From Lachnospiraceae bacterium (lineage in GTDB: Bacteria > Bacillota > Clostridia > Lachnospirales > Lachnospiraceae): DNA of 37,691 nt. Numbering within the stretch: the stretch's first letter is position 1; each line of letters starts with the position of its first letter. The notes beneath the pieces were generated by a model, which ran no database searches, was not told the origin of the DNA, and was given only the letters and a program-made list of their open reading frames with translations. Position numbers and translations under genes: made by a program. Below, piece by piece: positions 17,104 through 24,663 of this stretch. The stretch spans positions 1 through 37,691 of the forward strand of contig JALEJB010000030.1 in the NCBI GenBank assembly GCA_022768825.1, written 5' to 3'.

Positions 17104-18402
17104 ATGCCAAAAAGAAAGATTGCAAGAGGAATGCTTGCAACAGCAGGAATTGCGATGGCACTGGCAGGCTGTACCGGCTGTGCACAGAACGAGACAGATG
17201 ACAAGGTAGAGGTAGAACTGGTTTCATACAAACCGGAAGCTGTGGCAGCATTTGATCAGATCGCCGAGCGGTTCAATGCTACGCATGAGGATATTCATCT
17301 GACGATTGATTCACCAAATGAGGCGATGACAATTTTGAAAACAAGATTTATCAGAGAGGATTATCCGGACATCGTAGGGATCGGTGGTGATGTGAATTAC
17401 TCCAATTTTCTTGATGCGGATCTGTTTATGGATATTTCAGATTTGGAGGAAACCGGGATGGTGAAGCAGTCCTATCTGGATATGGATAAGGAACTGGAAT
17501 TTGTTCCGAAGGAAGGAATCTATGCATTGCCATATGCTGCGAATGCAGCGGGAATTCTTTATAACAAGGATCTGTTTGACGAACACGGCTGGGAGATCCC
17601 GGAGACATGGGATGAGTTTATTGCATTGTGCGACACGATCAGTGCAGCAGGTGTTCAGCCAATCTATTTAGGATATAAAGATACATGGACCTGTCTGGCA
17701 CCATGGAATGCATTGGCAGTCGGTCTGACGGAATCGGATACCTGTAATCAGGTAAATATGGGAACTACTACTTTTACGGAAACCTATCGCGAAACAGCAG
17801 AAAAAATACGGGTTTTGCTTGATTACGCAGAATTGAATCCGTATGCATATGGATACAATGATGCCTGTACCGCTTTTGCAAGAGGGCAGTCGGCAATGTA
17901 CCCGATTGGAAGCTATGCGATTCCTCAGATCAAATCTGTAAATCCGGACATGAATATTGATTCATTTACTTTTCCGGCAAATGAAAAAGAAGCGGATAAT
18001 GTACTGAATTCCGGTATCGATCTGCAATTTTGTGTAATGAAAGATTGTAAAAATAAAGAAGCAGTATATGAAGTACTTCGCTTTTTGTATGAAGATGAAA
18101 CGATACAGATTTATCTTGATCATCAGGGGGGATTGACCTGTAAAGAGGGTGATTTTGAAATTCCTGCAGAATTACAGGGAATGAGAACTTATATCGAAAA
18201 TGACAGAATGGCAGATTATCAGGATCATCATTATCCGAGTGAAATGAGTGTGGATGCCATGATACAGACCTATTTGCTGGATGACAGCGAGAATGCGGTA
18301 GATACATTTTTAGCACGGTTTGATAAGGAATGGAAACGATATAACAGAGATTTGATCAGAAAAGTACAACAGTATCAGCAGAAAGAGGGGGATGTTCAAT
18401 GA
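17104..18402 (+). CDS. sugar ABC transporter substrate-binding lipoprotein
   Basis: 432 residues. Lipoprotein signal peptide with lipobox ALAGC (modified C23), so it is anchored outside the membrane. The mature part is an extracellular solute-binding family 1 protein (EVELVSYKPEAVAAFDQIAERFN start; YALPYAANAAGILYNKDLFDEHGWEIPETWDEF). Oligosaccharide transport is indicated by family and by neighbours; raffinose-family sugars are the likely ligand. ATG 17104 follows AAAGGAGA. The next gene overlaps its end by 4 nt. Confidence 0.93.
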   Translation: MPKRKIARGMLATAGIAMALAGCTGCAQNETDDKVEVELVSYKPEAVAAFDQIAERFNATHEDIHLTIDSPNEAMTILKTRFIREDYPDIVGIGGDVNYSNFLDADLFMDISDLEETGMVKQSYLDMDKELEFVPKEGIYALPYAANAAGILYNKDLFDEHGWEIPETWDEFIALCDTISAAGVQPIYLGYKDTWTCLAPWNALAVGLTESDTCNQVNMGTTTFTETYRETAEKIRVLLDYAELNPYAYGYNDACTAFARGQSAMYPIGSYAIPQIKSVNPDMNIDSFTFPANEKEADNVLNSGIDLQFCVMKDCKNKEAVYEVLRFLYEDETIQIYLDHQGGLTCKEGDFEIPAELQGMRTYIENDRMADYQDHHYPSEMSVDAMIQTYLLDDSENAVDTFLARFDKEWKRYNRDLIRKVQQYQQKEGDVQ

Positions 18403-19274
18403 AAAAGAAAATGACAAACCGGGACAAGACATTCTTGGCAGTACTCATACCGGTATTGATTTTGTTCTTTGCTTTTAATACGTTGCCGATGATCAAGGGA
18501 GTGATTTACAGTTTCACGAATTATCGGGGATATGGAAGCTATGACTATGTGGGATTTAGAAATTATTTGGATCTCTTTACGGATGCCAGAGTGGGAAAAA
18601 GCTATTTGTTTACATTTAAATATGCCTTGGCAGGAACCATTTTGGTCAATGTGTTCAGCTTAATTATGGCACTGGGGTTGAACAGCCGTATTCGTTTTAA
18701 GAGTGCATTGAGAGGAATCTATTTTGTGCCAAATATACTGGGCGGACTGGTTATTGGTTATATCTTTAGTTTTATTTTTACATATATTCTTCCGGTTGTG
18801 GGCAATACGTTTCACATTGGTTTTCTGCAGAACAGTATTCTCGCAAGTGAAAAAAATGCATGGATCGGCGTTTTGATCGTAGGTGTGTGGCAGGCGGTTG
18901 CCATGAATACGATTATCTATATTTCAGGTCTTCAGACCGTTCCGAAAGAGGTATATGAGGCAAGCATGCTGGATGGGGCAAGCAAATGGAAAGAATTCTG
19001 GAAAGTGACGTTCCCGCTTGTAATGCCGTTTGTGACGATCAATCTGGTACTGAGCACAAAGAACTTTTTGATGGTATTTGATCAGATCATGTCATTGACA
19101 AAGGGAGGTCCTGCACAGAGTACAGAGTCAATTTCATACCTGATTTACAAAAACGGTATGGATGGAGGACAGTTCGGTTTTCAGAGCGCAAACGCAGTGA
19201 TCTTCTTTTTGGTGATTGTTGCAATTTCTGTATTTCAAATGACCGTCATGAATAAGAAGGAGGAACAGTTATAA
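18399..19274 (+). CDS. sugar ABC transporter permease (MalF/MsmF type)
   Basis: 291-residue inner membrane permease with about six transmembrane helices. The ATPase-docking EAA loop is EVYEASMLDGASKWKEFWKV. ATG overlaps the lipoprotein stop (ATGA), and its own stop overlaps the next permease by 1 nt. No ATP-binding subunit is encoded in the locus, so a shared MsmK/MsmX-type ATPase elsewhere is expected, as is usual for this CUT1 group in Firmicutes. Confidence 0.93.
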   Translation: MKKKMTNRDKTFLAVLIPVLILFFAFNTLPMIKGVIYSFTNYRGYGSYDYVGFRNYLDLFTDARVGKSYLFTFKYALAGTILVNVFSLIMALGLNSRIRFKSALRGIYFVPNILGGLVIGYIFSFIFTYILPVVGNTFHIGFLQNSILASEKNAWIGVLIVGVWQAVAMNTIIYISGLQTVPKEVYEASMLDGASKWKEFWKVTFPLVMPFVTINLVLSTKNFLMVFDQIMSLTKGGPAQSTESISYLIYKNGMDGGQFGFQSANAVIFFLVIVAISVFQMTVMNKKEEQL

Positions 19275-20131
19275 TGAAAATGAAGAGAAAAGGAAAAAAA
19301 GCAAAAAAAACAAATTGGATTTTGACAATCATACTGATGCTGGGAACGGTTACTGTATTTTTTCCGCTTTATATGGCCATTATAATTGCTTTTAAGCAGC
19401 CAAGTGAAATGACCAATGATGTGGCAGGCGCATTGGCATTTCCTGCAAAATGGAGCTTTGATAATTTCAGACAGGCAATGGAAGTGACAGATTTCTGGCA
19501 TTCTTTGGGCAATAGTATTTTGATTACGGTGATTACAATTGTATTGGCAATTCTGATCCATTCGATTGCAGGATACGTCATTGCAAGAGGAATGGCTAAG
19601 AAAAAGAGTTTCCGATTTGCATATCTGTATATTGTCAGTGGTATGTTTGTTCCGTTTTCCATTCTGATGATGCCTCTGGTAAAGCAGACTGCGCAGATGG
19701 GCTTGGGAAATCGAGCTGGAGTGATCCTGCTGTATCTGGTCTTTTATATGCCGATGAATGTATTGCTGTATGCAGGCTATATGAAGAATATTCCTGTGGC
19801 ATTAGAGGAAGCTGCCGATATTGACGGGGCCAGCAGCTGGAAAACATTTTGGAAAATTATTTTTCCGATGTTGATGCCAATGCATGCGACGGTAGCGATT
19901 CTCACAGCACTTGGCACATGGAATGATGTGATGACACCGCTTGTGATCATGTCGGGAACAGGACAAAATACGCTGCCACTGGCACAGTTGAATTTCCAGA
20001 CGCAGTTTGGAACAAATTATAATCTGGCGTTTGCGTCATACATCCTCGCGTTGATTCCGATTCTGATTTTCTACATTATTTGTCAGAAACAGATCCTGGA
20101 TGGTGTTGCAAATGGAGCAGTGAAAGGTTAA
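19274..20131 (+). CDS. sugar ABC transporter permease (MalG/MsmG type)
   Basis: 285-residue partner permease. A basic N-terminus (MKMKRKGKKAKKTN) precedes the first membrane helix; the EAA loop is ALEEAADIDGASSWKTFWKI. Together with the preceding permease it forms the CUT1-type membrane channel. AgaSK starts 12 nt downstream, consistent with one transcript. Confidence 0.93.
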   Translation: MKMKRKGKKAKKTNWILTIILMLGTVTVFFPLYMAIIIAFKQPSEMTNDVAGALAFPAKWSFDNFRQAMEVTDFWHSLGNSILITVITIVLAILIHSIAGYVIARGMAKKKSFRFAYLYIVSGMFVPFSILMMPLVKQTAQMGLGNRAGVILLYLVFYMPMNVLLYAGYMKNIPVALEEAADIDGASSWKTFWKIIFPMLMPMHATVAILTALGTWNDVMTPLVIMSGTGQNTLPLAQLNFQTQFGTNYNLAFASYILALIPILIFYIICQKQILDGVANGAVKG

Positions 20132-20143
20132 TGGTGAAAGGGT

Positions 20144-22948
20144 ATGTCAATTGTATATCATCCAAACAAAAAAATATTTAGTCTGCATACAAAGAATACG
20201 ACCTATCAAATGATGGTGGATCAATATGGATATCTGCTGCATTTATATTACGGGGCTAAAAATAACGGACTAATGGATTATGGATTGCTGTGTGCGGACA
20301 GAGGATTTTCGGGAAATCCGTACGTAGCAGGTGATGACAGAACTTATTCTCTGGATACACTCCCACAGGAATTTCCGACGCTTGGCACCGGTGATTTCAG
20401 AAACTATGCGTTGGATATTGAAAACAGTGACGGCTCCCACAGCTGTAATCTCTTGTTTTCTCATTTTCAGATAAAAAAGGGAAAATATCAGTTGAATGGA
20501 CTGCCGGCGGTATGGGCAGGCGATGAGGAAGCAGATACATTGGAAATCGTTTTAAAAGACAGTGTGAGCAAGATCGAAGTAAGTCTTTTATATGGTGTTT
20601 TGCCAGAGAAAGATATCATCACAAGAAGTGCCATTATCCGAAATGCAGGTGAAGAGAAGGTTACGATTCAGAAAGCGGCAGCTGCTTGTTTGGATTTTCT
20701 TTCCGGAGATTTTGATCTTGTCAAATTTTATGGAAAACATGCAATGGAGAGAAATGTGGAGCGTATGCATGTCGGACATGGAACGATTGCTTTCGGCAGC
20801 CGGAGAGGAACTTCCAGCCATCAGTACAATCCGTCTGTTATTTTGGCAGACACACATACAACAGAGGACTTTGGAAGCTGTTATGGAATGCTGTTCGTAT
20901 ACAGCGGGAACTTCTTGTGCGAGGTGGAAAAAGATCAGATCAATCAGACGAGATTGTTGATGGGATTGAATGATGAGCTCTTTTCGTATCCACTGGATGC
21001 AAAGGAAGAATTTGTCGTGCCGGAAGTGATTCTTTCGTATTCTTCGCAGGGCTTTGCAAAGTTATCACAGAACTATCATGATTGTATCCGCAAACATGTA
21101 TGCAGAGGAAGGTATGTAAATGCGCAAAGACCGGTACTGATCAATAGCTGGGAAGCGGCATATTTCAATTTTGACGGGGATACCATTGTGAATCTTGCAA
21201 AAGAGGCAGCGGATCTTGGAATCGATATGGTTGTCATGGATGATGGCTGGTTTGGCAAACGTGACGATGATAATTCTTCTCTGGGAGACTGGTATGTAAA
21301 CGAGGAGAAGCTTGGCTGTTCGTTAGCGGAGCTGATTGAAAAGATCAACCGTCTGGGTGTGAAATTCGGGATCTGGATTGAGCCGGAGATGGTCAATGAG
21401 GATAGTGATTTATATAGACAGCATCCGGAATGGGCAATCAAAATTGCCCACAGAGATCCGATCCGGTCGCGGAATCAGCTGCTTCTTGACTTTTCCAAAA
21501 AAGAAGTCAGAGATGCTGTGTTTCAGCAGATAAGTGAAGTGCTTGATCAGGGAAACATTGAATATGTGAAGTGGGATATGAACCGAAGCATGACAGATGT
21601 CTATGCGGGGAATGTGACTTATGATTATGTACTTGGTGTGTATGAGTTCCTTGAAAAACTCGTATCAAAATATCCAAATTTATTGATTGAAGGCTGCAGT
21701 GGCGGAGGTGGAAGATTTGACGCTGGAATGATGTATTACACCCCACAGATCTGGTGCAGTGATAATACAGATGCAATAAACAGAACCAAGATCCAGTATG
21801 GGTCCTCGTTCTTTTATCCGATTTCTGTGGTTGGCTCTCATGTATCAGCGGTTCCGAATCACCAGACCGGAAGAGTCACAGATCTGAACACAAGAGGGAT
21901 CACGGCGATGGCCGGAACTTTTGGATATGAAATGAATCCGGCACTTTTGAGTGATGAGGAAAAGGAGATGATCCGGGAGCAGATCCGGACATACAAAAAG
22001 TATGAGAAGCTGATCTGCCAGGGAGCGTATTACCGGCTTTCAAATCCGTTTGAAGATACGTGTTCTGCTTGGATGTTTTTGTCAGAGGATCAAAAGCAGG
22101 TACTTGTGAATGTAGTCAGACTGGATATAGAGGCCAATATGCCGGTTACTTATATCAGACTGAAAGGATTGAAAAAAGAGGCTTCCTATATTGACTCTTT
22201 TACAGGAAAGATATACAGTGGTGCGGCGCTAATGGAAGTCGGGATACCGCTTGATTTCCCGAAAAAAGAATATGAGGCATATCAGTATGTGCTGACAGAA
22301 ATGGATTTAGCGAAAAATCTGTACGATACCATAAAAAACAAGCTTGATGGGAAGAATACCAAAGTGGTAATCAGTATCTATGGCGGATCCGGAAGCGGAA
22401 AAACAACTTTGTCCGGCATTGTGAGCCAATATTTTGCCAATGATGGAATTGGCTGCTATGTGCTCAGCGGAGACAATTATCCGAAACGTATTCCGAAACG
22501 TAATGACGAAGAAAGAATGAGAATATATCAGGAATATGGAGTTGAGGGGCTGGATCGTTATCTGGGGACATCGGAGGAGATTGATTATGCTGAAGTGAAT
22601 CAGGTGATTGAAGAATTTCACTCAGGAAAGTCGTGCATTTCCTTAAAGAGAATGGGACGAGAGGATGACGAAATCAGCTATGAAGAAACGGATTTTTCTG
22701 CTATTCAGGTGTTGCTTCTGGAGTGGACCCATGGTGGAAGCGAGTTTTTATCCGGAGTAGATCTGCCCATTTATATTGACAGTACACCGGAAGAAACAAA
22801 GCAGAAAAGAATCCGGCGAAACAGAGATGAAAATGCGGCGAGTGAGTTGATCCGTGTGGTTCTTGAAATTGAGCAGAAAAAGTTGGTAGAACAAGCAAAA
22901 AATGCAAAAATTGTAATAGGCAGGGATGGTGGAATCTATGAACAATAA
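20144..22948 (+). CDS. agaSK: bifunctional alpha-galactosidase / sucrose kinase (AgaSK type)
   Basis: 934 residues. Residues about 1-720 are a GH36 alpha-galactosidase: nucleophile D478 in YVKWDMNRS and acid/base D540 in WCSDNTDAINR. From about 725 a kinase domain of the uridine kinase/P-loop type follows, with Walker A GGSGSGKTT (747-755). This architecture and size match AgaSK described from Ruminococcus gnavus, which removes galactose from raffinose or melibiose and phosphorylates the released sucrose at fructose C6. The domain order and the adjacent phosphorylase support the same role here. The ribosome site is very close to ATG 20144, suggesting coupling to the permease. It is probably cytoplasmic, as no signal peptide is seen. 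Confidence 0.93.
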   Translation: MSIVYHPNKKIFSLHTKNTTYQMMVDQYGYLLHLYYGAKNNGLMDYGLLCADRGFSGNPYVAGDDRTYSLDTLPQEFPTLGTGDFRNYALDIENSDGSHSCNLLFSHFQIKKGKYQLNGLPAVWAGDEEADTLEIVLKDSVSKIEVSLLYGVLPEKDIITRSAIIRNAGEEKVTIQKAAAACLDFLSGDFDLVKFYGKHAMERNVERMHVGHGTIAFGSRRGTSSHQYNPSVILADTHTTEDFGSCYGMLFVYSGNFLCEVEKDQINQTRLLMGLNDELFSYPLDAKEEFVVPEVILSYSSQGFAKLSQNYHDCIRKHVCRGRYVNAQRPVLINSWEAAYFNFDGDTIVNLAKEAADLGIDMVVMDDGWFGKRDDDNSSLGDWYVNEEKLGCSLAELIEKINRLGVKFGIWIEPEMVNEDSDLYRQHPEWAIKIAHRDPIRSRNQLLLDFSKKEVRDAVFQQISEVLDQGNIEYVKWDMNRSMTDVYAGNVTYDYVLGVYEFLEKLVSKYPNLLIEGCSGGGGRFDAGMMYYTPQIWCSDNTDAINRTKIQYGSSFFYPISVVGSHVSAVPNHQTGRVTDLNTRGITAMAGTFGYEMNPALLSDEEKEMIREQIRTYKKYEKLICQGAYYRLSNPFEDTCSAWMFLSEDQKQVLVNVVRLDIEANMPVTYIRLKGLKKEASYIDSFTGKIYSGAALMEVGIPLDFPKKEYEAYQYVLTEMDLAKNLYDTIKNKLDGKNTKVVISIYGGSGSGKTTLSGIVSQYFANDGIGCYVLSGDNYPKRIPKRNDEERMRIYQEYGVEGLDRYLGTSEEIDYAEVNQVIEEFHSGKSCISLKRMGREDDEISYEETDFSAIQVLLLEWTHGGSEFLSGVDLPIYIDSTPEETKQKRIRRNRDENAASELIRVVLEIEQKKLVEQAKNAKIVIGRDGGIYEQ

Positions 22949-24413
22949 ACCCATGTTAAATGCTTATCCGGACAGTATGGGCACAAAGTTATCGGATCTT
23001 GTATCAATTCTTTCGAAAGAAGCTTTGCGAGATACATTCAGTTCTTTTTATATTTTACCGAGCATCTATCATTCGGATCTGGATCGGGGATTTTCTGTAA
23101 TTGATTATGAGCTTGAAGAGACGCTGGCAGACAGAAGTGATTTGGAAGAACTGAATCGTTTGGGAATTGACCTGAAGCTTGACTTTATATTAAATCATGC
23201 ATCGGCACAGTCCCCGCAGTTTACGGATCTCGTTTTGCATGGTGAGCAATCGGAGTACAGAGATTTTTTTATTAACTGGAATGATTTCTGGAACGGTTAC
23301 GGCTCTATGACCGAAGACGGTTATATACAGCCGGAACAAAAATATCTGGAAAACATGTTCTTTCGCAAACCGGGGCTTCCGATTCTTATGGTACAATTTC
23401 CGGATGGAAAAAAGGTTCCTTATTGGAATACCTTTTATCAGGAAGAGCATTATCCTCGTTATCTGGGTCAGATGGATTTAAATATCAGATCGCCAAAGGT
23501 TTGGGAATTTTATAAAGAGACACTGCGAAAAATTGCGTCCTATGGTGCAGAAATTGTGAGGCTGGATGCGTTTGCGTATGCGCCGAAAGCACCCGGACAA
23601 AAAAATTTCCTGAATGAACCGGGAACCTGGCAGCTGTTAAGTCAGATTCAGGAGCTTGCCGATCCGTATCATCTTACGTTACTACCTGAAATTCATGCCT
23701 CTTATGAGGAACAGATTTATAAAAAGATTTCTGATAAGGGGTATATGACTTATGATTTCTTTCTTCCGGGGCTTGTGATTGATGCAATTGAGAACAAACG
23801 GAGCACGTATCTTGCCGCATGGGCGCGAGAACTGGTGGAAAACAACATCCGCGTTGTGAACATGCTTGGTTGTCATGATGGAATACCGCTTCTGGATTTA
23901 AAAGGAATTTTGCCGGAAGGGGATATTCAGAATCTGATTGAATTAATTGTTGACCGAGGCGGTCTTGTCAAAAATCTCCACGGACAGAAAAATATTTATT
24001 ATCAGGTAAATGCAACCTATTTTAGTGCGCTTGGAGAGTCAGAGCAGAAACTTCTGATGGCGAGAGCAATTCAATTATTTATGCCGGGAAAACCTCAGAT
24101 CTGGTATCTGGATCTTTTTGCAGGAAAAAATGACTGTGAAGCGGTAAGAAAAGCAGGGGAGGCAGGGCACAAAGAAATTAACAGAACGAATCTGACTGTG
24201 GAACAGGTGGAAGAAGCATGCCGGAAAGAAGTGGTCAAAAAACAGATCGAGATGATTCGATTCAGAAATACTTGCAGAGCATTTGATGAAGGAGCAAAAA
24301 TCAGCATCGAGGAGAAAGATGCTGTGCTTCGAATCATATGGCAAAAGGATACGTATGGGGCTGAACTGACCGTAGATTTTTTGAATCAAAGCTATGAAAT
24401 ACGTGAAATGTAA
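22938..24413 (+). CDS. GH13 sucrose phosphorylase, probably sucrose-6-phosphate specific
   Basis: A 491-residue GH13 subfamily 18 type enzyme cleaving sucrose or sucrose-6'-phosphate with phosphate to alpha-glucose-1-phosphate plus fructose or fructose-6-phosphate. Catalytic residues are D210 (VRLDAFAYAPK), E251 (LLPEIHASYEEQ) and D314 (LGCHDGIP). It overlaps the end of the alpha-galactosidase/sucrose kinase gene, whose product would be sucrose-6-phosphate, so the phosphorylated substrate is favoured. Plain sucrose phosphorylase cannot be excluded from sequence alone. ATG 22938 is preferred, 5 nt after GGTGG; ATG 22926 is in frame without a good site. Confidence 0.88.
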   Translation: MNNKPMLNAYPDSMGTKLSDLVSILSKEALRDTFSSFYILPSIYHSDLDRGFSVIDYELEETLADRSDLEELNRLGIDLKLDFILNHASAQSPQFTDLVLHGEQSEYRDFFINWNDFWNGYGSMTEDGYIQPEQKYLENMFFRKPGLPILMVQFPDGKKVPYWNTFYQEEHYPRYLGQMDLNIRSPKVWEFYKETLRKIASYGAEIVRLDAFAYAPKAPGQKNFLNEPGTWQLLSQIQELADPYHLTLLPEIHASYEEQIYKKISDKGYMTYDFFLPGLVIDAIENKRSTYLAAWARELVENNIRVVNMLGCHDGIPLLDLKGILPEGDIQNLIELIVDRGGLVKNLHGQKNIYYQVNATYFSALGESEQKLLMARAIQLFMPGKPQIWYLDLFAGKNDCEAVRKAGEAGHKEINRTNLTVEQVEEACRKEVVKKQIEMIRFRNTCRAFDEGAKISIEEKDAVLRIIWQKDTYGAELTVDFLNQSYEIREM

Positions 24414-24550
24414 AAGGTGTCAAAACCTGTGAAAAGAAAATCCCATGGTATATCTTACGACTTTTGTGCGTCCGAGCTTGACGAGGGAAAGCACAATCGG
24501 AGTAAGATATATCATGGGATTGTTATATTCACAGGGTGAGGATACCTTTT
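24412..24550. repeat. palindromic repeat element, copy C
   Basis: A 139-nt copy in the same orientation as A; it begins inside the stop codon of the phosphorylase gene. Ends AAAAGGTGTC / GGATACCTTTT; inner CCTGTGAA / TTCACAGG; central stem and apical segment identical to copy A over 24444-24524. Located at the 3' end of the raffinose operon, it may end or stabilise that transcript. A final T run is not present directly after the main stem, but CCTTTTTT follows the outer arm. Confidence 0.85.
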
Positions 24551-24576
24551 TTGCCACCTATTTCGAATGAAAACAC

Positions 24577-24605
24577 TTGCAAGGCAGAATGTAGGAAAGT
24601 ATAAT
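24577..24605 (+). promoter_or_regulatory. sigma-A promoter of the GH3 gene
   Basis: TTGCAA (24577-24582), exactly 17 nt, TATAAT (24600-24605). The transcript would start near 24612, about 50 nt before the chosen start codon. Confidence 0.8.
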
Positions 24606-24632
24606 ACTTGTAGTTGACTATATAGAGTTCGC

Positions 24633-24645
24633 GGTGTCTGACACC
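24633..24645. repeat. isolated 13-nt palindrome GGTGTCTGACACC in the GH3 leader
   Basis: Perfect palindrome between promoter and ribosome site of the GH3 gene. It matches the tip sequence of the palindromic element and the site at 2968. It could be an operator, an empty or excised element site, or an RNA hairpin near the ribosome site. Confidence 0.6.
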
Positions 24646-24663
24646 ATGATAGGAGAAAACGGG

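Noticed and set aside
22938..24413. Amylosucrase or oligo-1,6-glucosidase for the GH13 gene
   Set aside because: Length, the LGCHDG motif and the LLPEIH motif are of sucrose phosphorylase type, and the neighbours fit that role.
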